Shown piece by piece: positions 11,756 through 23,272 of a stretch of DNA of 64,000 bases. The stretch comes from Cryptomeria japonica. Its lineage: Eukaryota; Streptophyta; Pinopsida; Cupressales; Cupressaceae. Numbering within the stretch: the first letter of the stretch is position 1; each line of letters begins with the position of its first letter. Location: positions 99,232,239 through 99,296,238 of the forward strand of contig NC_081413.1 of assembly GCF_030272615.1 (NCBI RefSeq), in the 5' to 3' direction. The notes beneath the pieces are model-generated. The model ran no database searches, was not told where the DNA came from, and was given only the letters and a program-made list of their open reading frames with translations. The position numbers were made by a program, and so were the translations under genes.

Positions 11756-13765
11756 CTATGATGAACTCCCTCCCTCGGAGCCGCCTGGCCTCGACGGAGT
11801 CTGAGCTCTAGAAGGACCCACTCCAGGATCACCCTGCCTGTCTGGTGGTGGTGGAGGACCCATGACCCCACCACTCGATGCCTGTCTCCTCCGGCTCCCT
11901 CCTGTAGCCGTCGTTGTACGTGATGGTCTATGGAAGCTCCTCGCCCGCTGATCTGCTGGCACAGCACCATAATACAGGTCCCTCCAGTAGGCGATCTCCT
12001 CTCCAGCTCGCAGGACATATGCGTAGCCTGCTCTTGCGTCCTCCGCCGCCTGCCCCCCTGCCCTCAGCGCTGTCTCAGCCTCAGTATAGTGTTGAATCGC
12101 CTGATCCCTCTCCCGCTCAGTATCCCTGAGCCTGGTCCTGAGTTGATCCCTCTCCCGCTCCAGATCCTGGATCTCATCTGCCTAGCCCTGGCAGATCTCC
12201 CTGAGCTTAATCAGCTCATCCTCCTCTGGATCCCCACCCTCTGCCTCTGCCTGTGGCTCTCCCTCTACGGGTGCCTGCCCCTGTACCTACCCCTGTGCAT
12301 GCCCCTGTACCTGTATCGGTGCCTGAGCGGGTACCTATCTCTGTGCATGCCTAGGTATCTGTACCTGTCTCTGTCCCTGTGCCTGTACTGGCACCTGCCC
12401 CTGCACCTGTCCCTGTCTCTGTCCCTGTGCTCTAGGACCCTGTGTTGCTGGTACCTGCAGGGGCAATCCACCGTGACCCCTCACCACCTGGGCCTGTCCC
12501 TCCTGTCCACCCTCCCTCCGAGGTGCCACCCTCCTCTCCCCAACTACTCCCCTCTGCCTCCGTCGGCCTCTGCCTCCATCACCTCCACCATCATCATCAT
12601 CATCCCCTCCTACCTCTCCCTCCAGTAGCTCTCCTGGATCTGTCAACCGTGGGAATGGATGCTCTGTCCAATATGCGGAGTACTCTGCATCCATGCCTGC
12701 ATCCTCATTCTCTGGCCACATATCCTAGGGTAGGGGCACCATCTCTACCAGTTGTGTAACTGCCTGATCATATGACAACAATAGCCCGAACTGCGCCTGA
12801 TCCCTCACTATGCGGGCATACATACCCGAGCCTCGTGGCATCCTCTGGATCCTGCCATACTATCTGCATACTATGTCTACCAGCTGTCTCTCCAGTATAT
12901 AGGGCATCCGCCCAATCAGATACCTACTCCAGAAGGTGTAAGGTAGCTCCACTGCATCATCCTCCCACTCCTCACACCCCAGATACGGCCTCAAGATGAC
13001 TATGTCAATGTCATATATCACTCGCCTCCAATGCTCTAACCTGCCAATCCAAGGCTGCGAAGTGATCATGTCATACAGATGCATAAAGCTCCGTCCATGA
13101 CCTCTCCCTCTGAAGTGTATCGGCCGTGTGATAGGCAGATGCTCATATGCCCACACCTGCAATAGTGTCACTCCACAACCCAGTCCCACTGATCCATGGT
13201 AGACGAACTGGTGCAGCTCATAATATAGGTGGGCCAAAACACATGGACCCCATGCATATCTGGTGTGCTGAGTCACCAATATCTCCAATGCTCCTCCCCA
13301 GCCCACTACCAACCCCCGTGTCGCCCTGTCCGGACATAGGAAACCACTGATAGCTCCTCCGATCACAGTTGGCAAGGCTAACCCTGTCGCGGTCATGGTG
13401 TCCCATGCCACATGTCCTGCTCTCATCTCTAGGTCAGGATCCTGAAACACCCGTCTCAAAGCCTCTCTGTCTCCATCGCGATCATATGGAATCAAATCTT
13501 CATCAATTGGTATATGCAGAATCCTGTAGACATCCTCCAAGGTCACTGTCATCTCCCCCATCGGCAAATGAAAAGTGCATGTCTCAGAGTGCCACCTCTC
13601 GGCCAGTGCAGTCAGCAAACCCATATTTGCCCGAAACTCAGGCACATATAATACGTGTCTCAATCCCATCTCCTCAATGGCAGCTCTATCCTAAAATGAC
13701 AACTCCAGTCGGAACCTCTGTGTGGACGGGAATCTCTCCCGTGACTCCAACATAGGCAAATACTC
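11756..13765 (-). pseudogene. Antisense plant mobile domain (PMD) gene of element A, main exon
   Basis: One minus-strand frame runs for 670 codons without a frameshift. The PMD comes first: GLLTALAERW, TFHLPMGEMTVTLEDVYRIL, PI.ED, then ALPTVIGG, GWGGALE, TRYAWG, LAHLYYELH, QVWAYEHLP and WRRVIYDID. It aligns throughout with element B. An acidic/Gly-Arg linker, a VQGQ-type Gln-rich repeat, a coiled coil (DLERERDQLRTRLRD) and a tail YWRDLYYGAVPADQRARSF follow. Internal stops near 13690, 12860, 12729, 12335, 12288 and 12185 are all TAG; at the first two, and in the Gln-rich repeat, Gln (CAG) is the expected residue. PMD proteins such as MAIN/MAIL1 act in nuclear silencing and genome stability, and PMDs also occur in plant transposons. 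The longest uninterrupted part is 13669-12860 (269 aa). Confidence 0.8.
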
Positions 13766-13800
13766 TTGCAGTCAAACAAATCAATCATGTTAGTCATCGT

Positions 13801-14180
13801 GGCATTCACTGTTCATCACAAAATGCTACTCGCTATCTAAATGCATATGGTTATCTATCCTAGTGACACTCACTGTTCATCACAAAGTGTTGCTATCTAT
13901 CCTAGTAGTGCTCCCTGTTCATCACAAAGTACTACGTGCGTGACATTCCCTGTTCATCACAAAGTGTTACTCACATTTTGCACTCCCTATTCATCACAAA
14001 GTGCTGCTCATACTTTGGGTACTCCCTGTTCATCACAAAGTACTCTATCTTGGTGCTCACTGTTCATCACAAAGTGCCTTGATCTATCCTAGTCTTCCTA
14101 GAGGACCTACTTGAGTGTATCCTCTCAGTAGCTTATCCAATCGACAGCGTATGTTCATCACAGAACTGCCGATTTGACCT
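13801..14180. repeat. Interspersed tandem motif CTGTTCATCACAAAGTG
   Basis: Seven good copies and one degenerate copy (about 14150) of CTGTTCATCACAAAGTGCT occur at spacings of about 32-60 bp. They lie in the predicted intron of the antisense PMD gene. Spacer sequences differ (CTATCCTAGTG and related). Confidence 0.75.
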
Positions 14181-14254
14181 AGAAGACAAAACCTTGCATT
14201 TTCTGACATATACGCGCTTTTAACTCACAAACGCATTTCTACAACGCAAACGTG

Positions 14255-14485
14255 CCTATTGACTGCACAAGCACGCCTAAATAACGCAAACGCGCCTGTT
14301 TGACATAAATGTGCCTAAACTATTCACACACGCGACTTCGGCACACAAACGCCCCTACAGGACGTAGACGCGCCCGCATCAAGCACAAATGCGGTTCCAG
14401 ACGCATATGCGCCTGGCACCGACACAGACGCGCCTGGCGGACACAGACGCGCCTGGCACCGACGCAGACGCGGTTGCACGTTTTT
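14255..14485. repeat. CpG-rich short tandem array
   Basis: About ten degenerate units of roughly 18-22 bp around GACGCAGACGCGCCTGGCAC. Far richer in CG than the surrounding DNA. Also inside the predicted PMD intron. Confidence 0.65.
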
Positions 14486-14589
14486 GCACTTTTTTTGTGC
14501 CCTATTCCTAAGCGCATTTATTGCTAACCAGCATGCATTAATGACAAAATTGAATGCATCAAAGTACGAGGAGGTTTGGTGGTACTTAC

Positions 14590-14655
14590 CGGCTCTCCTG
14601 CCTCTGCTGGTCTCTGAAATTGGCGAATGCAGTCGAATCTGTGTACGAAAGCCAT
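14590..14655 (-). pseudogene. Candidate first exon of the antisense PMD gene (element A)
   Basis: On the minus strand an ATG at 14655 opens 22 codons (MAFVHRFDCIRQ...GEP) that end exactly at a consensus donor, CCG|GTAAGT (14589-14584). The phase is 0, which fits the main exon at 13765. There the ancestral acceptor TGCAG|GAG, kept in element B, reads TGCAAGAG. CTATAAGATA lies about 100 nt upstream and could be a TATA element. This exon model is inference from signals only. Confidence 0.4.
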
Positions 14656-14985
14656 CGCTGCTGACTGCTGCTGCTCTTTTTCTCGCTCTGCACTGTGGTC
14701 TCGTGAAGGTGTAGATGACAATGAGGATGTCTTTTTCCCGTGGTCTATCTTATAGCCTACCCTAGCCCTTGCCTTCATTTTCCGAGCCAGTATTCTTCAT
14801 CCCGTGACTTTGTCACTTTATCCGGTCAATCCATTCTAGCCTTTCTTTCTTATCGAGAGATTGTCTGCAATCTTTCCAGACATTTTCATCCAATCTCTCG
14901 AGGGGGCATATTATTCCCATACTGGGGCAACTCTGTATCAGTTCAACTTATCTTCTTTGAAACAACGCGACAAGCCGCATTGTCT

Positions 14986-15000
14986 CAAAGAGGGGCAAAA
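14986..15000 (+). other. Element A polypurine tract
   Basis: CAAAGAGGGGCAAAA directly abuts the 3' LTR. The same tract, reversed, abuts the left LTRs of C (34536) and B (51933). Confidence 0.9.
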
Positions 15001-15772
15001 TGTAGACACTCAAAATTGTCCAGTCTAATTAAATAAATATTTTATTTATTTAATTATCTAAGCCTAATTCTTCTATTAATTAAATAAATTTTTATTTATT
15101 TAATTAATTCATTTATCCCCTTCTAGCCTTATTTCTCATTTGAATAAATACATTTATTTATTTAAATTATCCTTTTCCTAAATTGAATAAATATTTTATT
15201 TATTTAATTACCTCATTTCTTCTATTAATTAAATAAATCTTTATTTATTTAATTAATTCATTAGCTTTTTCTACACATGACACATGTCATTCATCTCTTA
15301 ATTCCTACACTACCTACCTCTTTCATTATTTTGGTATTTCTTTTACCTACCCTCTAATCCTAGCCGACCTCTCTTTTTACACCTCTCAATCTTATCCCTC
15401 CATTTTATATTGTGTCTTCTATTTAAGGAGATACTTCCTTCATTGTCAAAACCCTAATGACTAATCTTGAAGACTTGGCTACACTACGATCCTACTTGCA
15501 ACCACATTCCGTTCTTTGTTGAGCTCTTGTGCATATAAAAAATCTGAGAGCAAATATATCAAGCAAGATCAATGGAGATAGGAAGAATGGAGATCAAAAC
15601 CCTATTGGACATGTGATGGTATAATCTTTGTGATTTCATGTGATTTGCATTGTCTTAGGTAATCTTCATATGTTATGGTGGATCTTTGTTGATTGTTAGG
15701 CTAGGGTTTTGTGGTTGGATTCATTTAGCCTTTCAATATTGTTATTATCGTTGTCCATTTTCACCATACACA
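15001..15772 (+). repeat. Element A, 3' LTR (772 bp)
   Basis: Near-identical partner of 9369-10138. AT hairpins lie at 15028-15262. Ends CATACACA, followed by the ATAAT duplication. Confidence 0.93.
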
Positions 15773-17055
15773 ATAATCATTACATTAAATGTAATAAATG
15801 ATGAAATATCAAGAGACACATGTTGCCTCTTCCGAGTTCCCACTTGGTGAAGCCCAAAGGTCGCTCAGTTTTACACTTTCTAAGTCATTAATTATCTCAC
15901 TCTAGACATTCATAAGTGGGGAAAACAATAAATAATTATTTTCACAATCCACTTTTACCATTGGTATTGGAACCCATCACCCTCTATAAATGTATTACAA
16001 ACAATAGTGAGAGTTAAATAGTATTGATTATTTTTCCAATACATCCTAAGAGGTTTAGGACACTTTCCAAGGATGTTGGAACTATTGTCACAAGGATTGC
16101 ACCCAATCTCGTGTAACAGGAACCATGTCATAGGATTTACAAGGTAGATGGCACCTTAATCTTAACATTCTCCTACTTGACATAATACATTGTAAATACA
16201 ACCATAAGAATCACAAACAAGGGAAAACCATCCCTTAGTCATCTAGGTACCACTTGAATCTTCTTCATGCTCTCATTCTCAAACAAGACACCTATAAAAG
16301 AAATCATCATAACCACCATCAAGAAAAATGCTTCTCACATCCTCTAACATGCCACATATGGGAGAAGAGGAACATGCCAAGGTCAACCATATCAACTCTC
16401 ACCATAATCTACACAAATCTCTACATGAACATAAGAATTGGATTCAAATGATAATAAAGGCTTTGGGTGACTTCCTTACTCATTCCACTTGGAATAGCAA
16501 CCACAACATATTATAATTTATCCAAGATAATCATACCTCAAACCAAGGCATACCAACATAGATAAAACTTCATGTCATCAACAAATCAACACTAAAATTT
16601 AAATCAAGTCTTAGTATATCCAAGCTCCTATCTCAAAGCAACATACTAATGCATAAATGACCATAGAAAATGCCAACTAACAAAGTCTACATCACCATTG
16701 AAACAATCTAGTGGATATAGGCAATCCACATCCGAGTCATCCCACTATAAGAAAATGGGTAGCTAATCCATAACCTGCATAACTTGTAGATCCAAATCCA
16801 ATGCAACATGAAAACTCATCATCACATCAATAATTAGCAAGCCAAGATATCATAGAGGATAATGAGACATATATCTAGAAACTCCCATTGCATGAGTAAC
16901 ATCAAATCTAAAAAATAGATCAAAATATATAAAGTATGTGTATAGTACTTCACATAGAAGATGTGGTTAACTCTATTACATAGTCTCAAGAAAACATACA
17001 TTGATTTTCAAATCGTGCAACCCAATATGTTGAAATACCTCTCTCACCACCAATC
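15773..17055. repeat. Repeat G1, second part
   Basis: Continues G1 after element A (ATTACATTAAATGTAATAAATG). It aligns with 50077-50907 and then 62325-62745 in G2. The segment CAACATACTAATGCATAAATG (about 16641) is the uninterrupted counterpart of element B's target site. No coding content recognised. Confidence 0.75.
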
Positions 17056-18178
17056 TGTTGGAATCAAGGAACACTGAGAGGGGGGATGAATCAGTGTTTT
17101 GCAATTTTTTACTTTACTAACTTGTTCTTTTACCCAATTAATAAAATAAAATAAAAGAAAGATGCAGAAACACAAAACAATCAACCACAACACCATAACA
17201 CAAATTTTATACATGGAAAACCCGATCAAGGGAAAAACCACAGTGGAGATGAGACCCACAAAATGAGTATACTCAAATATAATATTCACAATAGAATGCA
17301 AATACATTCAAGCACACTTCCTAGAGCTCACTGCTCAAAATAAAGATGGGATACAACCCTAGGAAGGCTCACTTCCTTACAAATGTGTTACAAATGATCA
17401 CAAGAGAATTTGAACCATTGAATAGCATCTACAAATGCCTAAGTATAGTTTCAGTTAAGCACAATGTCCACTGATTTCATACTCTAGCTTATACTACTCT
17501 ATTCCACTGCTCTTCTCTGATCTAGAGCATAAATCTTGAATTTGCGCACATGCAACTACGCACAATCGATTACCAACACTTTTTGCATCCACCACACACA
17601 CTAAAATAATCAAATACATCGCATATATATATCCGCAACAAGATATTAGATCATCCACATGTAGGTTTCAATATCGCTTAGCATATTATGAGACGTGTAC
17701 ATACAGTTGGTTGAATCCAAAATCAAAATACCAATGTAGACCAAAATAATTATCCACACGCTACCACAACCTTCATAATAAACACTTGGACCACAAAGAT
17801 AGTCACCAAAATCAATCCACATAATCCGCATAAGGATTATCCACATAAGATTGTTGTATTGCATTGATAAACTAAGAAACGATATACCGGATCTTCTAAC
17901 TTGCACCACAATTATCACCAGAGGCTAAAATCATAGAATGAGGCTAACTAGACATGCAACAACCTTCAACCATGTCCACAACACAAGATATTAACCTGAA
18001 ATGAAATGCCACCCAAAATACTAAACTTTGTTGGATACTTTGTTCTAGATAGTTGGAGTAGGACCAATCTGCAATCTGACTTTCGGTAGGATCAAATCAC
18101 ATACAGCGGATGGGATAGCTGACTTTGGTTGCCATCAATGACAACATTGGATGACCTGTGCAGTGTCTCTTGCCAACA
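17056..18178 (-). repeat. Element D, left (3') LTR
   Basis: Starts TGTTGGAATCAAGG and ends CTTGCCAACA (1,123 bp). The block at 17207-17268 (GGAAAACCC...AAGGGAAAAACCACAGTGG...CCCACA) recurs in E, H and a fragment at 62975, and is typical of plant Copia LTRs read from the minus strand. Confidence 0.9.
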
Positions 18179-18350
18179 ATCTCCCCCTTTGGCATTGATG
18201 GCAACACTTGGTAAAAAATGACTAAGTGTCGGACCAATTATAAACATACACTACAACACTCAAAAACTTAAATTTCCAAATCTCCCAAAGACCCCCCCCC
18301 CCAAGATGATTATAACATTTTTCACTACCCTGAACTCCCCCTTTGACATC
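18179..18350 (-). other. Element D polypurine tract, with a second PPT-like copy
   Basis: Minus strand GCCAAAGGGGGAGAT abuts the 3' LTR. A second tract, TCAAAGGGGGAGTT, lies about 155 bp further in (about 18331-18350). Element E shows the same pair. Confidence 0.75.
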
Positions 18351-18473
18351 AATGGCAAAGATAGCGTTTCACATACCAAAAGTCATACAAAATTCTTACA
18401 TATGTATAGATAGACTCTATCAACTTACAAAAACTTAAATACATCTGCAAAAATGTTTTTCAATGAGCTCAAA

Positions 18474-21400
18474 TTATTGTCCCAACTCTTTTTGAGACAT
18501 TCCAAAATTGAGATTTGACCTATTGAAGAGAAATGTTTGCATCTTTTTTGCTTGAAGGTTTGATGGCTCATTTGTGGCTATGGCATCTTGGGCTTTTTTC
18601 AAAGCACTGAGCATTGTCTCCATCTTTGAACCAATTAGACCTCGAAGCTCACCAATTCTACTCACCACTTGGTCCTTTTCATGCGTTAAGCTTTTGATCT
18701 TATCAATTAGAGCATTGATTTGACCTTCCTAACTAGCTACTAAAATAGTCAAAGGATCAAAGGCCTGAGAAATGTCTTCCAATTGTTTCTCATGCTCCTT
18801 AATCTTCTTCTCAAGACCCTTCATAAACTTAGACAATGACAAATAGGACTTGTAGATACTGCCACCTTCGGATAATGCATCTTGAATGCTTTTGACACAT
18901 GTATATAACAAAACCCTATCATTGGAAATCATTTCTTTTATCTTACTAAACCTATTTACATCAAATTTATTTTGGACCTTGACTACAACAGACTTCTCAA
19001 AGGACTCAAAATGAGTGCTTACCAAGTTGATAAGGCTCTTCAATTAGCCAGATGGGGAACCATATTTGTCCTTGACATACGAAGCCATAATCTTTTCTAA
19101 CACACCAGATGCTAGAGTGAGCAATTCACTGTCTTCAATGTGAGACTTTAGCAAATCTTCCCTTGCCTTGGCTTGAGAAAATGAAGCTAATTGCAGCTTT
19201 TGAATAGACAGAGAGGCAAATTTGATAGGACCTTGGACAAAATCCGGATCAAACATTTCTTGCATATCCTTTTCCAAAAGATCCTTCACTACCCCTGCAG
19301 TGTCTCTTAATTCCGAACTAGGCTCTATCTTGACCTCAACTTCCTTCACTTCCACTACCTTCTCTGCATCAGCCTTAGAGGTCTCAGTCTCCATAGGTAT
19401 TTCATCTTTAAACTAATCTGTAGGATTTTGAGTATCCTCAATTGCATCTACTGCCACTGACTCATCACCTCCTTTGTATATTTCTCCTTCTTCTGGAATA
19501 GAAGGGACATCCACTTCAACTTGCTCAACTTTCGATTGTGTTTCTAGTGCTTCTAGAGAAGTCGACTTAACATTATCACCATGAGCTTCTTCTAGAACAA
19601 CTTCAAATTGATTTTTGAGAAAAAGTGATCTCAAGATCTTCTCTATATCTTTGATCACTTCTTCTAATTTCCCAATCATAAGTTTATTGATTCTTGTTTT
19701 GCTCCTAAAGTCCTTCGTGGCTTCCTTTAGGATTCTATCTATTTCCTCTATATCTATCACATGACATATATTGACCGGGATAGACTCCCTTAGTCTATCA
19801 TCTTTTGCTTTTGCACTATCTCTTCATTTCTAAAATATCATAAAGACTTTTGGGAATTTCTGACACAATCTCTGTAAGAGCCCTATTGAATTTGTTCAAG
19901 TATTTTATAGTGGCTTCTTCTAAGGTTCTTTGACCGGATTCATAAAAACTCTCATAGAACACTCTCATAGAACTCATAAAATGGTTTAAGATTACCTTGT
20001 ACAGTGACAACTTTATCCACTTCTCCTACTGACATACTGGATCTGTCAGAATCAATTTTCATCTTCGTGCTTTCTTTCTCACCACTAGAGGGCTTGTCCT
20101 TAGATATTTTAGAATCTTTTGTTCCCTTTAACTTTATCTCCTTCACAACCTCATTGAACTCAGTCTCTTCATCATCCTTGACTATAACATATACATTTGT
20201 GCTCTTATCCTTCTTCCTCTTCTATCCTTTGTTGGATGATTTGGCTTTTGAGAACCGGAGGAGGGTGTAGAGCTCCTGGATTGTCTTGGTTTTGTGGAGG
20301 AAGCTTTTGGATTATCCTTCTTATCCTTGATTGGCCCCTCTACATTTGGCATATTCCTTTTCCTTGCTTCTCGGACCGCCTCAGCTATAATCCCAATACT
20401 CTCTACATATACTTCTACATCCTTCCTCACCTTATCATTATCGGCTTCTTGAATTGCCTATGCAATTGTAAGTCCTTCTCAACAAATGTACCAAACCTTT
20501 CTTCAGAGGTATCAATTGTCTTACTCAGTAAATGTTGAGCATACACCTCCAATATTTTCTCATTGACATCATACCCCATGGGCATGATCCACACAGTCCT
20601 AGGATCAATTGCTTCCATTAGGCATTGGTCAATTTCTACCATGAATCATATTGTATCTTTGTATTTCTCCATTATAGATTTAGGTATCCTTTCCCTAGCC
20701 TGCATCATGCCCTAGAAATTCTTAAAATGTCCCCAAAGTGCAGTTCTTCAGGCTTTGCTATCTTCAATAATATACACAAGATCTCTAATCCGGATTTCCA
20801 TTGGTCTGTCACTAGCCCATTGAATGTTATCAATACATGGGACTTCATTCATGAAATAGAAGAATATGAATAGGATCAAGGTACCAAATTTGAAATTATT
20901 TTTCTTGTCCTTCTTGATGTTGGTCATATTTTCCAACTAATTTTGGAGCAATTCACAAAGGTCATAATCCTTGTTTTCCTTAAGCATCTGATATGCATCA
21001 TATATTGTTGTGCTAAATACTGAATTTTCTCTGCTAGAGTGGTAAACCTTGTATGTGACAATCATGGATGCAAACTTCACATTCGGCTCAACAATATCAT
21101 TTATTGGCATAGCACTTTTATCAAACTTGGAACCGATTGAATCAATGACCATCTAATTTTTTCACAGATCGGAGTGTGGGTAATCCACCAAATGAGCTCA
21201 AACCTATCACAATTATGATTACTTCCTTTGTGATCTTGAACGGTTGGTTCAACCACATGAATTCATCGTGAATTCAGCTCAGGACATATCAGACCCACTC
21301 ATTCTCATCAAATACTAGAAACCTAACAACCTATGTAAATTTTTTTTCCCTCAATGCATTGTACTCAGGCTTAATCTTGAATTTCTCTCCTAATATGTGA

Positions 21401-21603
21401 TTGTTGTAAAAATTCAACAACTAGGAACCTCCTAATTCTTCAATATTCGCATGGATATATGCACTGATGTGTTCCACATGAAGAACGTCGTACGAAATGG
21501 ATGAAAATGTGGCTTACGAATCATCTTCCACCGATTTGTAAGGGTGCTTCTTGAACTTGGGATGAGATATCTCAGTTATATCAACTACTAAAGGTGTGTC
21601 CAT
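18474..21603 (-). pseudogene. Element D ORF2, long unrecognised protein
   Basis: Starts at ATG 21603 (MDTPLVVDIT) and runs about 1,040 codons with several in-frame stops and at least one frame change. Landmarks in order: IYDAYQMLKENKDYDLC, a hydrophobic GTLILFIFFYFMNEVP, ARERIPKSIMEKYKDTI, EAIDPRTVWIMPMGYDV, a Lys/Ser/Pro-rich hinge (about 20430-20180), an acidic Glu/Val stretch (about 19500-19350) and C-terminal coiled-coil segments (GLEKKIKEHEKQLEDI; IDKIKSLTHEKDQV). Each block has a counterpart at the same place in element E. I recognise no catalytic motif and no pol domain; the function is unknown. One stop (KNF*GMM) falls where E has Gln (FQKKM), consistent with CAG to TAG. Confidence 0.7.
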
Positions 21604-22149
21604 TTCACAGAGATCAAATTTGCAAATTTCACAAAGAAATACCTCGCCTCGCCAAATTAGGGTTTTCATGTCAAATCACCTTCACACCTAGATCACTTGG
21701 AAATATTTTCACAGAGCTCGCTTCTCTTCTTCTCTTCAGAAAGAAAAGTAAGATGTGAGAGGTAGAATTACCCTTTTATCTTCCGTTCACTTAAATTTTT
21801 GACACATTAAATGCACTTTTCCCTAATTCTTTTGGATACCTTGCATCCATAGACTAATCTCAATAAATTTCCTATGGATCTTCAATTTCGTCAAAAATAA
21901 TCTAGAAACCCTTCCAAAAGATCTACAATACACCAATGCAATTACTGACAATCTGCTACTTTTCGGCGTCAATTGCTGGTAGGGGAGAATAGGATTTTCA
22001 TGACAACTCCCCCTAAGCCAAAGGCCTTAAACTAATTCCTAGAGGAATTTGCAGCACTGGATTCAGGTGCGGATGCATTTCCTGCATTGAAATCACTCTT
22101 CTTCACCCATGTCTTCTTCGTTTGATCTTTGATTTCATCCACTTTCATT
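21604..22149. other. Spacer between ORF1 and ORF2 of element D
   Basis: No reading frame of note. Contains an AT-rich stretch between the ORF2 start and the end of ORF1. Confidence 0.5.
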
Positions 22150-23259
22150 TTTCCTTTATCATCTGCCTACACATTCATGTTCATGTTTGTTGGACCCTTG
22201 CTTCTACATAATTTTGCAATGTGATAGAATTTGTTGCAATTGTAGCAGACAACATTTCTTTGTCCAAGTCTATAATTCCCTTGATTTCCTCTTGATTTAC
22301 ATTGGTTGGTAATGTGTCCAAACCTACAACGAGTATAACATCTAACATTCCTTCTATTGAAAGAGTTATTTGTCATACTTTTGCATTCACTTGATTTGTG
22401 ACCATACTTGTTGCAATTGAAACATTGACCGAAGAAAGATGGACCATTTTGATTCATTTTATTTCTACATTGACTAGCCTTATGACCAACCTTATTGCAA
22501 ATGAAACAATTAACATTGAATTCTTTAGCATTAGGTTGCCTTACTGGAGACCTTTTAGCTTTGTTATTCTGATATTCGTAGGATTGCTTTGACCAGATCT
22601 GAACCTTTCACCTTTCTCAAATCCAAGACCAAGCTTGTCATCTTCACTCTTCTAGATTTGCAATAGCTCACCAAGTTTTGCAAAGTTAATCTTGAACTTC
22701 TCCTTGTACTCATTTGCAGTAGCAAGTTCATCCCTAAGAATGATAATTTGTCTTTCAAGCTCTTGCTCATTATTCTTGGATTGTTGTAGTTCAAGCTTCA
22801 GTTGATCATTTTCATAGTTAAGTCTGCAAAATTCATCATATATTTCCTTCAAGGATTGATTAATACCTTCTTCATTCTTCTTTCTTCCTTCAATCTCCTT
22901 AGTCAACTTCATCACTATAGATTCCATCTCATTTTTAGGACAACATCAAGTATTGTGCAAGCTTTTCACATTCTTTTGTCTTCTCTTTCAAGGCTTCATC
23001 ATTCATTCATTGGTTATCTTTCTGCTTTAGCTGATCAACAAGATACTTTCTCTTCTCCCTAGACTTATTCAATTACTCCTTCAATGAGTGAATGAAGTTC
23101 TCAACATCCTTAATATTCTCTTTCTTTTGTTGGACCTCATCTTTGGATTGATCAAGATCCTCAAGTGCAAGAATAAGTTGATGTTGAAGACCATCCAAAT
23201 TCATTAATTCACCTTCCTGGATCCTCCTCAAGCTGTTAAACTTCTTCTGAGGAACTAAT
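22150..23259 (-). pseudogene. Element D ORF1, gag-like: coiled coil plus four CCHC knuckles
   Basis: Minus strand, just after the PBS. A Lys/Glu/Gln-rich coiled-coil part (ALEDLDQSKDEVQQKKENI; ELERQIIILRDELA) is followed by four zinc-knuckle motifs: CFICNKVGHKASQC, CFNCNKYGHKSSEC, CYTRCRFGHITNQC (degenerate) and CYNCNKFYHIAKLC. It ends near KKTWVKKSDF. Stops and frame shifts interrupt it. Nucleocapsid-type knuckles indicate RNA binding as in Gag. The usual Copia gag domain before the knuckles was not recognised. Confidence 0.75.
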
Positions 23260-23270
23260 CTCTGATACCA
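23260..23270 (-). other. Element D PBS (initiator Met-tRNA)
   Basis: Minus strand TGGTATCAGAG, 2 bp from the LTR end (..CCAACA). This is the standard plant Copia PBS. Confidence 0.85.
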
Positions 23271-23272
23271 AT

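Larger units (their letters stand above)
9369..15772 (+). mobile_element. Element A: gag-pol-less Tat-like LTR retrotransposon with antisense PMD gene
   Basis: Two LTRs (9369-10138 and 15001-15772) differ by about four substitutions and one 2-bp indel. A perfect 5-bp target duplication ATAAT lies at 9364-9368 and 15773-15777. A PBS follows the left LTR and a polypurine tract precedes the right LTR, so the element reads left to right. The 4.86-kb interior has no gag, protease, RT or integrase. Its only long coding tract is the antisense PMD gene. The tract CTCAAAGAGGGGCAAAA is shared with elements B and C. The near-identical LTRs make this the youngest insertion in the window. Confidence 0.92.

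Noticed and set aside
11914-12759. Long Pro/Leu/Ser-rich plus-strand frames (up to 232 codons)
   Set aside because: They mirror the Gln/Gly/Arg-rich part of the antisense PMD gene; composition and homology to element B support the minus frame only.
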